A stretch of DNA of 21,226 nt from NCBI GenBank assembly GCA_021464525.1, contig JADRCO010001224.1, positions 1 to 21,226 on the forward strand, written 5' to 3'. How positions within the stretch are numbered: the stretch's first letter is position 1; each line of letters begins with the position of its first letter. The stretch comes from Rhizophagus sp. LPA8_4_AMF. Lineage: Eukaryota; Glomeromycota; Glomeromycetes; Glomerales; Glomeraceae. Both the position numbers and the translations under genes were made by a program. Shown here piece by piece: positions 1-8,754 of this stretch. The notes beneath the pieces were generated by a model. That model did not search any database and was not told where the DNA came from. It was given only the letters and a program-made list of their open reading frames with translations.

Positions 1-51
<51 letters not shown>

Positions 52-95
52 GAAAGAAATAAAAGAAAGAAATTTTTTATTTTAATTTTATTTTT
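1..95. repeat. Poly-A tract and A/G-rich simple sequence at the window start
   Basis: The window opens with 45 consecutive A residues, followed by an A-rich stretch with GAAA-type repeats and then T-rich sequence. It could be a simple-sequence tract or the poly-A tail of a retroposed element lying to the left of the window. Nothing inside the window decides between these. Confidence 0.8.
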
Positions 96-1620
96 AATTT
101 ATTCTTTTAAATTGACTTTTTTGTGAAGCAAAAAAGTATCATACAGCCAACTGGCATAATTAATATAAGATAAGCAGAACTAAATTAGAAAGATTTCTTT
201 CTTAGAAAATATTCCGTTTTTTTTTAAAGTTTTATTTCTCGGGCAAAAATTCTCGGCTTTTTTTTTTACTGCGGCATTAAAGGGCAAATTTTAAAAAAGA
301 AATTTTCGGACATGGAACCGACTCAGATCCAACGCTGTGTTACATGGTTCGAAATCGAAAATAAACAAGTTGTATTACATAACTAATCTTACATAATTAA
401 AAAAGGATATTAAATTAACTGATCAATTTAATTGGATTTAATTACAATAATATCATGTGATACGTATTGTGGTGTTGTGCATTTCTTTAGGCATCTAGGC
501 ATTCTTAGCGGCATATTTATTACAGTACTATTACAGTATCATCAATCAAAAGTAGTACTACAAAAAAAAAAAAAATTTAACAAATAATTTTTTTGCGCAG
601 GAAATTTTTATAAAAAAGTACAAATTTGGACATATTAACAACAAGTTTTTTTTATACTTATTTAAGTTTCAGGGACCATTGAAAGGCTTATGCTTTTTTT
701 TTATTCCATAATTGGTTAGTATTATAAGCATGATACCAGGATTCCAGGAAATTGTATCCTTTTGTAAAAATAAAGTTTTTCCTTCCGAAGAAATTTATAT
801 TGTTGGGTTATATATTCTATGTATGTATATTATATGTATATGATGTACATTTCCGCCTTTTAAACTGTTAATATTGAATAATATTGCGTATCACACTTGT
901 CTTATTTGACAAAATTCTATGCATATCCTTATTATCTCTTATTATATTCGTATGATATTCTTCGTTATATTAACAGTTTAATTTTCTTTTTTATCAGGAA
1001 ATCAAAAAAAAAAAAAAAATTTTTTTGGTTGCATAGATGCACGTCAAAGAAACCGAACTCTTTTTACAATGTTGAAATGATTTCATATTATTGTTCCTTA
1101 CAACATTTTCTTTCATTTTAAGGTAAATATTAGATAATTTTATTTTATTTTATGCAATATGCCGTTTTTTTTTTTATGTTATGCAAAACCATAAAAAAAA
1201 TGTGATTCAAAATGTTATTGTTGTAAAGTGAGAGTAGTGTGAGAAATATTGATAATAAAAATAAGTAATTATTGGTTATTATACTTTGAAAAAAAGAGAT
1301 TACTTTGCATTTATGTTTACTTGTTTGATATCGTTTTTTTTTTTTTAGATGATGAAATTGATGAAATTGATGAAAAAAATTCAAAAGGGTATGGATCCTT
1401 TGAAAAGGGAAGGTAAAGGGAAAAAAAAAATTTTTTTTTTAAAAAAAAATAAAAAAAAATAAAGCATTGTTTATTGTTGTTATTTGTTTTTCCTTTTAAT
1501 CGTCAATATCGTCAATAATAATAAAAAAATAAATTATTTTTGTGGGGAAAACAACAAAAAAATTAAAAAATTAAAAAATTTCTACGGATTAAAAAAAGAT
1601 CGAAATTTATTAACTTTATA

Positions 1621-1734
1621 AAATAATAATAATAATATCGTAAATAATAATAATAATAATTAAATTATAATTATTATAATTATAATTGTATCGTAATAAT
1701 TATAATAAATAATAATTATAATAATAATAATAAT
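1621..1734. repeat. AAT/ATT trinucleotide microsatellite, partly self-complementary
   Basis: Runs of AAT/TAA repeats are interrupted twice by TCGTAA and alternate with their complement (TTATAATTATTATAATTATAA around 1664-1684). The strand can therefore fold on itself. This is simple sequence with no coding potential. Confidence 0.85.
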
Positions 1735-1998
1735 ACTTTTTTTTTTTAATTTTGAATAATAAATAATACTTGTAATAATGATTTTGTTTAATAACCTGTT
1801 AAATCGAGGGGTTGAGAAAAAGTCTTTTTTTGGCTTTTTGGTTAATTTTTTTTTTTTTTGGATAAAAAAGAAATTTTTTTTTTTTTTTTCTAAAATAATC
1901 ATTACGAAGTTTAAAAAAAAATTAAGGTTTTTTGATAACATATAATAGGTATTATAATTATAATATGAAAAAAATAACATCATTTTATTATTCTTTTA

Positions 1999-2027
1999 AA
2001 AATAAATAAATAAATAAATAAATAAAA
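1999..2027. repeat. (AAAT)n tetranucleotide microsatellite
   Basis: About seven uninterrupted copies of AAAT. This is ordinary simple sequence in an A+T-rich genome. Confidence 0.85.
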
Positions 2028-2910
2028 TCTAAATTCAACAATGTAAAAAGTAAAATCATATTATCTCATTTATTAACAATTCCACATTGTAGTAGTTAAA
2101 ACCATAAAAGAAAATTATATATACTAATTTGTCATTTTACATTCATTTTTACATTTTATTCAAAGTTCGAATAACAACAATAAAAAAAAAATCATGTAAC
2201 ATGATAAAAAAAAAAAATTTAAGATTTACTATCAAAAAAATATAATATAAACAAAAGAAAAAAAAATATTCTTTTTTTGTTTTTTTTGTGGGGAAAAAAA
2301 AAAAAAGATTACGCAGTATGATGTTTTAGTAAGTTGGCTAGTCTGTTTTTTTTTTGTGATATACAAAAGTACAAACCTTAAAAAAAAAAATTTCACATTA
2401 ATGTTATTATTGTCAGTTTGAATATTGTTAAAATAAGAATATAGGAAATCTCTCTTTTAATTAAATAACTTGTTTTAAAACGCGATTTTTATATATGTAT
2501 AATATATAAATTAATAAATGATTACTAATTGAAAAACGAAAACGCGACAAGAAAGATTTTAATTACTTAATTTAGAAAGAGATTCTTAATTTGATCATAT
2601 TCAAAAAATTTTTTTTTTTCTTCTTACATTTTTATCATTGAATTTATACTATAATTATAAAAACGCCCATTTTCATTTTTCTAAAAAAAAAAAATAAAGA
2701 AGCCCCACCCCTTTTTTATTTTGAAAACTTTGACATGTAGACATGTAATGTACTTAGTCTTAATTAGTCCATTTTAGGCACCCGAGATTATGCTTTGTTT
2801 AATGAAACGAAAAAAAAAAAGCTGACTTAATCCATGTTTCGCTTTTTCAAACCTAAAATAAGGTAAACAGCATTTAAATCCGATTCATCAAATAAATGAC
2901 CACATATATT

Positions 2911-2937
2911 ATTACATTTATTACATTTATTACATAT
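2911..2937 (+). repeat. 9-bp tandem repeat, three units
   Basis: Two exact copies of ATTACATTT are followed by a variant, ATTACATAT. Further ATTACATAT-like words follow to about 2957. It is a short minisatellite with no visible function. Confidence 0.75.
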
Positions 2938-3201
2938 AATTACTATATATTACATATATTTATTTAATAATTACGTTACATAAAAAAGCACGAAACAAGC
3001 CATTTTTTTTTTAAAACGCAACGCATTCATTTATAATTTATTGTTTATGTCATAAAATTCTTTTTTTCGCCCCAACGCGTTAAACATATAACAAACTTTA
3101 AAAAAAAAAAAAAAAAAAAAATATTGCATTCTTACAAAAAAAAGTAAATTAAAATTTTATTCAAGTATTAATTCAAGTATTTTAAATATATATTTATATA
3201 T

Positions 3202-3252
3202 ATGTCGGTTAATTATATTATTACATGTCGGTATTATATTAAATATGTCGGT
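3202..3252 (+). repeat. Three spaced ATGTCGGT words
   Basis: ATGTCGGT occurs at 3202-3209, 3225-3232 and 3245-3252, separated by A+T-rich spacers of 15 and 12 nt. In such A+T-rich DNA an 8-mer with four G/C bases is rare, so three copies in 51 bp are either a decayed tandem repeat of about 20-23 bp or clustered protein-binding sites. Confidence 0.6.
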
Positions 3253-4055
3253 AAAAAATCATTTAATTCCTTAATGATTTTTAATGATTTCTTTTTTGGA
3301 AACTAATAAAATTAGAGGTTGATTTTTTTCTTTTTATATAAACTTTTATGTATTGATTGATTAATAGATTGATTTTATTGATCACACGACTTTTTTCTTT
3401 TTTTCTTTTTTCTTTTTCTTTGAATGTTTGTTTTTGGGATTTACTTTGAAATTCTTAAAATGGAAATTGAATTAGGAAAGAAATGGGTTTTATGATCTCA
3501 TTATCTTTGTAAATCATGTGCTTTTTAATTTAAAATTTTAAAAATTAAGATTTTTAAAAAAATTTAAAAATAAAATTTTCTCTTTTAATCACAATTCCGA
3601 AATAGAATTTTATTATTGTTATTTTTTTTTTTTTTACAGTTTTCTTTTTCTTGAAAGATAAAAATGGATTAATTTTATTTTTTATTTTTATTTTTATTTT
3701 TTTTCTTTTCCTCCATGTGTGATAATTGATTCTTCTTATTGGATTAAAAAGATTTCTTATCTCTTTTAAATAAAATGTTACAAATTTTTTTATTGCAACC
3801 CCTATCCGAAATTTTCCGATTTTCTTTCGCGATTTAAAATTTATTTATCTTTTTATCTATTTGATTTTTTTTTTTATACAAATCGTGATATATCTTTATC
3901 TATTTTTTACAAATCATGATATAAAAATAAATCGATCGCTATTAAACTCCTTATAAGGATTTCATTCATTTCAGCCCCAGATTACTTGATTGCTATGTAA
4001 TACGTGATTTATTACTAATCCTTTACATGTACAAATCTCCTCGAAAAAAGTAACG

Positions 4056-4103
4056 CTCAAAATGAATCACACTCAAAAAGAATCACGTTTAAAAAGAATC
4101 ACG
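4056..4103 (+). repeat. 16-bp tandem repeat, three units
   Basis: Three adjacent 16-nt units occupy 4056-4071, 4072-4087 and 4088-4103, sharing the core AAAANGAATCAC. Unit 2 is CTCAAAAAGAATCACG; units 1 and 3 each differ from it at two positions. It lies in intergenic DNA about 1 kb beyond the 3' end of CHS7. Confidence 0.8.
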
Positions 4104-5098
4104 ATAAAAAAAAAAAAGTACCGCCCAAAAACGTAAAGTTAAAAAAGTATTGCTTAAAAACGCGAAAAAAGATATATATCACATGATTTTTTGGCATTTT
4201 ATTTGTTTCCACGTGATAAAATTGCAATTTTCGAAACAAATTGATCATAACTCCTCAATACTCGGATTTATCGATTAAAATCCAGGATTTTCTAAAAAAA
4301 AAAAAATGGCAAGGAAAATATCTTTGGTCTTCTGAAACTCATTAAAAGGAGTGAAAAAGGGGCGCGAGTTAAAGTTAGGTTAATTTTAATAATTTTTGTA
4401 CAAAAAAAAAGGAAATTTATCCCTAAATCTACGTCTTTTAAAATGAAAGAGAAAAAGTTTCGGCTTCTTTTTACCTGATGGCTGATACTCATGCTAATCC
4501 GACTCTACCCTAACTTTTAATTCTAACCTTAACCTGCACTCAAAAAAAAGTGGAAGATCGAAAGTCATATTAATTTATAATTGTGATCCATGTATTTATT
4601 CACAAGACATTAACACACACACATTAGTGGGCAGGGCTTAAAAACAAAAAAAAAACCAATCCCATAGTTTTTGAATGTATACGAAATCAATAAATTTATA
4701 AATGATGCCTTACTGTATAACATTATTAAAATAATTTTTGAGATTACATAATAATTTTTTAAAATGACAAAAAAAATGAACAAAAGAAAAATATATATAT
4801 ATATTATAACAAAAAAATGAAAAAAAAAATATATATATATTAAAGAAAAATCACTTTACTCCCCTGCTAATAAAATTTTTTCGTTCATTATCTATGAGTT
4901 ATATAAGGAGAAGGGAAGTAAAATTGTACAAACGCCAAAAATATTTTTATAAAATTACAAAAAAGAATTAATTGGTTTTGGAGGGTGCTAAATTATGATT
5001 TTATAAAAGTTCATCTTTTTGATTTTAATAATAATCACCTAAAAAAATTTTTTTATTAAGTCTATTTTTCTTTCACCCTTCCCAATAAATTAAGTAAA

Positions 5099-5104
5099 TT
5101 TATT
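5099..5104 (-). terminator. Candidate polyadenylation signal of CHS7 (AATAAA)
   Basis: TTTATT on the plus strand reads AATAAA on the coding strand, about 37 nt past the CHS7 stop codon. A second AATAAA lies at 5052-5057. Either is well placed to direct 3' end formation. The call rests on motif and spacing only. Confidence 0.45.
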
Positions 5105-5140
5105 GTATTAAAATAATAATCTTTTTTTTAAAAAAAAGTT

Positions 5141-6462
5141 TTAATATGCATCGTTATACCCGCCATATTGTTGAGGGGGATAACCACCACCATAACCACC
5201 TTGATTTGAATATACCTCATCTTCTCCAAGTAATTCTTTAACTTCCCATACATTTTGTTTACTACCAACAGAGAATTCAAGATCTTCTTTTGTGATGGAA
5301 TCCCAATATTTGTAAACCATCATAACAGCTAAAAGTGTACAGATTGTTCCAAAGAATAACCCATCAATATAATGCTTGACTGTATCACAGATACGTACAG
5401 AGAATTGGTAGAGAATGACTTGTCCAATAACGTAGAAAGAGATTCCAAACAAAATATCACCAAGAGGCCAGCGATCATCAAGGGTGTTAAGTACAAGTAC
5501 AATTTGAAGAACTACATAAATTACAAGAGCTGCTCCATTAAATATATATAATACGATCCAAAGTGGTACTGGATTTAAAGAACTAAATCCTGCTTTATTT
5601 GAGAATGTTGCAATACTCAAGAAGAAAACTGCAACGAAAATAACCAAAGAAGAAATACGGATCGACTATAAAAAAATTTATTTAATATTAAACATGATAA
5701 TTTGAATGAATACAGTTAACGTAATATATATTCAATATAATTTTTTAGATCAAAAACACATACCCAAAGCGACAATGGTGTACCATCTTCAGCAAATTGG
5801 AATCCGACGAAACCGTTTAATAATAAGCACCAGAATGTAGCAGTAATAAGTCCAATATGTGCAGCAGTGAAATACTAAATGGAAATATAGAAATTTAAAA
5901 TTCAATTTAGAAAAAAACAAGCTTTTCAATAATAATATTAATAAAAAACTTACAGAATAAATATACGCTGCTGTTGGAATAATACCAGAAACAAGTAATA
6001 ATTCTAGGAAGGTAACCATCATGTATAAGTAAAAGAACATAACAATTTCTTTACGACCTATTATAGAAAAAATATTACGTATGTTAAATTTGATCGCTTT
6101 TGTTCAAAATTTCAAACCGGAATTTTTCTATAATAAAAGGTGAATAAATAAATACAAACCGACTGCTGTATATTTTGACTTTATGTGGTAAATCATGATG
6201 GAGGTCATGATGAGTGCAATAATATGAATAATAATGGTAGCTTTAAAAACAAAAAAAAAATTAGTTTATAAAACGAAAAAAAAAGAATAAATAAAAAAAT
6301 ACATATATTATTTATATTACCTGGTTGGAAAATTAGTGTTCCAGCAATTTCAACATTTCTTGAATAACATGTTGGTTCAATACCTTCTTCCGCTCCAACA
6401 AGAGGACACACAGTAAGAGCTACTCTCTCACAAATACCATTAAACTCTCCAAATTTTGCCAT
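5141..6462 (-). CDS. CHS7: Chitin synthase export chaperone, Chs7 family (5 exons)
   Basis: Multi-pass ER membrane protein of the Chs7 family, which in yeast is needed for chitin synthase III (Chs3) to fold and leave the ER. Exons on the minus strand: 6321-6462, 6160-6240, 5954-6057, 5764-5874 and 5141-5665. The introns are 80, 102, 79 and 98 nt, all GT-AG, and the frame closes on 320 codons plus TAA, close to the roughly 316 residues of yeast Chs7. The start codon at 6462 opens the family N-terminus, [16 protein letters not shown], followed by [21 protein letters not shown]. Later hallmarks are [20 protein letters not shown] (residues about 65-84) and [12 protein letters not shown]. Seven hydrophobic segments are visible, near residues 48-68, 78-101, 112-132, 151-168, 178-205, 214-236 and 245-263. 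The cytosolic-looking tail is acidic and then Gly/Tyr/Gln-rich ([15 protein letters not shown]). CHS7 is divergent to the ATP synthase subunit e gene. I am confident of the family; exon ends were set by frame and similarity. Confidence 0.93.
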
Positions 6463-6511
6463 AGTGTTGTTACTTTTTGAAGTTTAGTTGAAATTAAAGA
6501 AAGGGAAAGTT

Positions 6512-6589
6512 AGGGGGTGAATATAAAGAGTGTAAGTTGGGGTTTCAAGAAAGATTCTTTTTTTTTAGAGAAATATTCTCCTTTCCCCT
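6512..6589. promoter_or_regulatory. Stress-element-like AGGGG/CCCCT motifs upstream of CHS7
   Basis: AGGGG lies at 6512-6516 on the plus strand, and CCCCT at 6585-6589, which reads AGGGG on the CHS7 strand. They are 50 and 123 bp upstream of the CHS7 start. AGGGG is the core of the yeast stress response element bound by Msn2/4-type C2H2 factors. Function here is inference: the motif is only 5 bp, though G/C runs are scarce in this DNA. Confidence 0.3.
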
Positions 6590-6892
6590 TTTAGAATATC
6601 ACGTTAAAAGAGAATGGTAAAAAGATGATATAATTAATTTTAGCTTTGTTTCGAAATATTTTGATATAAATAAGAAAATAAAATAGGAAAAACTTGTTGT
6701 CTATATATACAGCTTGCGCATTAAAAAAGTCTCTTATAAGCACAGATGAGCTTGTGTATTATTATGTTACCAGTAATATTGAAATTTGGAAATCATGGAA
6801 CGATTTTGTTGGACAAACAATGCACATCAAACTGCGTGTCGATTAAACTTCCGCAAACTGCTAAGGCATTATTACATTTGGTGTATGCGGTT

Positions 6893-6913
6893 TCACGCGC
6901 GAAATGTCACGCG
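6893..6913. promoter_or_regulatory. Paired TCACGCG words with an E2F/MBF-like core
   Basis: TCACGCG occurs at 6893-6899 and again at 6907-6913. The first copy runs into GCGCGAAA (6897-6904), which reads TTTCGCGC on the other strand and matches the E2F-type site; ACGCG is also the core of the fungal MBF (MluI box) element. The pair lies in the divergent intergenic region, about 430 bp from the CHS7 start and 680 bp from the subunit e start. A regulatory role is inferred from motif resemblance only. Confidence 0.3.
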
Positions 6914-7589
6914 AGCCAATATAAAAAAAGTATCACAATATTATCATACCTCAATACGGATATAAGTATGAAATGAAACAAATCTAAAATATCTTCTAGA
7001 ATTTTTTAAATTTTTTTTTTTTTAAAAAAAAAAATAAAAATAAATTTTTGAAACGATTTTTAAAGTCTTTTTATAAATGAGTACATCGAATTACATCGAA
7101 TATATACTATGCATAACTTAAATTTGAATGATTTACATTCACGGTAAAAAAAAACTTTGATACTAATTAATTATCACCGGCTTATCACTTGGACCGATAA
7201 ATTTTTATATAAAAAAAATTGTGTAGCACCGCGTTTAATTAATTCGTGTAGATAATTGCATGCTAACTGAATTGAAAATGTAACTAACGTTTTTAAACAT
7301 TCAGGCTTTCTTTATAGATTTCATACGTAAATTTGGAACTTAATAAATATAAGATATATATATCTACGTAATTGTACAATGGAAGTTGGCAAAGTCTTCG
7401 AGATGATGAAAATTCGGGAGACGACACATCTAATCAAAAAAAATAATTTTGAAAATCACGTGTATTCCCATAAAAGTTTTTGATAATCCACGAAAATTGT
7501 TTTCGAATTTTGTTTGGTGGTTCTCTTTCTTCTGTAGACCTAACGACAAATCTTTTTTTATTTATCTTTGAAGAAAATAATACTATCAA

Positions 7590-8266
7590 ATGGCTTCTAC
7601 TAACGTTAAAGTAAGTGTTAATTTTAAAAGACACTAGAATGAATTTTGTTGAATGCGGACCACGAGCAATCAATTCCTACATTTTTTGATAGGTTGCTCG
7701 ATGGGCCGCACTAGCTCTTGGAGTTACATATGGTTTAGTACATAGAAGAACATTGGTTAACGCTGAAGCAAAGAAAAAAGCGATAGCTGAATATAAACAT
7801 AAAGAGGAACTAATTAACGAAGCTAAATTAGCCTATTCCGCATCTAAAAAGCATGATGATGGTATATTTTTACTTTTATTTTTCTCATTTTCACTTGAGG
7901 GAAGGAATTTATATTTTCCTCGTATAAATGGTTATCTAGTACGAATTTAGGAATAATTTAAATTAGATTTACAAATAGATTTTGCTATCATTGCAAGAAA
8001 GTATTCAGGATTCTCTATATCAATCTGATAGTTACATGTGACCCTTATATATAATATACATCATTTTATGGAACCTCAGTTTATGATAATGAGATAATGA
8101 GGAATATGTTGTATATCAGCCAATGGGAAAATAATAGATAACATATACTAAAATTGAATGCTAATTATTTTTTTTACTATTATTACTTCTTTTTACAGTC
8201 ATAACAGATCCAGATGATCCCCATTTTGATTTAGAAAAACTTATTAATCATTTCGAAAAAAAATAG
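7590..8266 (+). CDS. TIM11: Mitochondrial F1Fo ATP synthase subunit e (3 exons)
   Basis: Small inner-membrane subunit of the Fo sector, known in yeast as Atp21/Tim11. With subunit g it stabilises ATP synthase dimers and so shapes cristae. Exons: 7590-7610, 7693-7861 and 8199-8266; together they give 85 codons plus TAG, and yeast subunit e is about 96 residues. The introns are 82 and 337 nt, with GTAAGT and GTATAT donors and TAG and CAG acceptors. The N-terminal membrane segment spans roughly residues 8-23 (VARWAALALGVTYGLV). It carries the diagnostic GxxxG dimerisation motif at Gly17-Gly21, followed by His-Arg-Arg. The rest is a charged, Ala/Lys/Glu-rich helix likely to form a coiled coil in the intermembrane space, ending in ITDPDDPHFDLEKLINHFEKK. 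The ATG at 7590 is the only start that gives a short N-terminus before the membrane helix. The long second intron is odd for this window. Identification is strong from the GxxxG motif, size and C-terminus. Confidence 0.9.
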
Positions 8267-8328
8267 GCACATCGATAATAAAAATTGTATTAGTATTAAA
8301 AAAGAAAATCGACAAAAATAATCAAACA

Positions 8329-8373
8329 TTTTTTTTTTTAAAAAAAAAAAAAAAAAATATTTTCTATAATAAA
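8329..8373 (+). terminator. T11-A18 block and candidate poly-A signal after subunit e
   Basis: Eleven T residues (8329-8339) are followed directly by eighteen A residues (8340-8357). AATAAA lies at 8368-8373, about 100 nt past the stop. An earlier AATAAA at 8277-8282 is only about 10 nt after the stop and is less likely to be used. The call rests on motif and position. The remaining sequence up to the convergent gene at 8755 shows no gene. Confidence 0.35.
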
Positions 8374-8754
8374 TTAATCCCATGCAGCTAGTATAAAGAT
8401 TGAGATTGTTTTTAGGTGAATTATTGGGTGTGGATTTGTGAGATATAAGAGATATAAGTATATATTATCTGGAGATTTTTTTTTTAAAAAAAATTTACTT
8501 TTATTTTATCAATAAAACTAAGGTGGCAACAAAATTTTATTCATCATAAATTCATAAAAAACTTTACATTTAAATTTTTAGATAAAATGACCTAACTTCA
8601 CATTTCCAAAGTGTATCAAGGTAATCTTGACCTAATATGTATATATTGTACTCGAAAACGTATTCATAATCTCGTTAATAAAGTAAATAAGTAAAAAACG
8701 TTTTTCCATAAATTGTAAATCGATTCCTTTAATTAACGTCCTTTTAAAGAGTTA

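Larger units (their letters stand above)
96..5050. other. Long gene-poor, homopolymer-rich intergenic region
   Basis: About 5 kb with no supportable gene. It is extremely A+T-rich and full of A or T runs of 8-20 nt, often back to back (for example around 1428-1449, 2206-2217 and 3102-3120). The longest open frames here (897-1121 plus, 1145-1384 minus, 1660-1983 minus, 4292-4492 minus) encode low-complexity Lys/Phe/Ile/Asn-rich strings produced by the homopolymers, and have no domain. Slightly less A+T-rich patches at 300-360 and 4340-4560 show no recognisable gene. The last part probably includes the 3' flank of CHS7. Confidence 0.7.
6463..7589. other. Divergent intergenic region between CHS7 and the ATP synthase subunit e gene
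   Basis: This 1.1 kb must hold both promoters. It contains a TATA-like stretch (CTATATATAC, 6701-6710), the paired TCACGCG words, a T/A homopolymer block near 7010-7035, and a palindromic E-box CACGTG at 7457-7462, about 130 bp upstream of the subunit e start. The stretch 6700-6960 is clearly less A+T-rich than its surroundings. It carries an open frame (6746-6976 plus) without recognisable domains, which I do not call a gene. Confidence 0.6.

Noticed and set aside
346..356. GGTTCGAAATC, resembling a tRNA B-box / T-loop
   Set aside because: The flanking bases do not form a T-arm stem on either strand, no A-box lies at the right distance upstream, and no cloverleaf or acceptor pairing could be made.
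897..1121. Plus-strand open frame of 74 codons
   Set aside because: Composition is Tyr/Phe/Lys/Ser as expected from A+T-rich DNA, it runs through an A homopolymer, and it shows no domain or convincing splice-linked exon.
1660..1983. Minus-strand open frame of 107 codons
   Set aside because: It is a translation of AAT microsatellite and T/A homopolymers (poly-Ile and poly-Lys) with no natural protein features.
4500..4535. CTACCCTAAC...CTAACCTTAACC, telomere-like words
   Set aside because: Only one exact CCCTAA unit is present and the rest are degenerate. There is no tandem array, so it is not evidence of an interstitial telomere.
6566..6578. GAGAAATATTCTC as a heat-shock element
   Set aside because: The GAA and TTC triplets are separated by 3 nt instead of the 2 nt of the nGAAnnTTCn consensus, and no third unit is in phase.
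6746..6976. Plus-strand open frame of 76 codons in the CHS7/subunit e intergenic region
   Set aside because: It is less A+T-rich than its flanks but lacks recognisable motifs, and the region is better explained as promoter DNA. Transcripts would be needed to revive it.
7988..8001. 14-nt word TCATTGCAAGAAAG shared with 10823-10836
   Set aside because: Both copies lie in introns, but in opposite orientation relative to their genes, and the flanks do not match; a chance match is likely.
7940..8100. Possible box C/D snoRNA in the long subunit e intron
   Set aside because: A C-box-like ATGATGT and a CTGA D-box can be found only on the antisense strand, and no terminal stem was seen. Intronic snoRNAs are expected on the sense strand.
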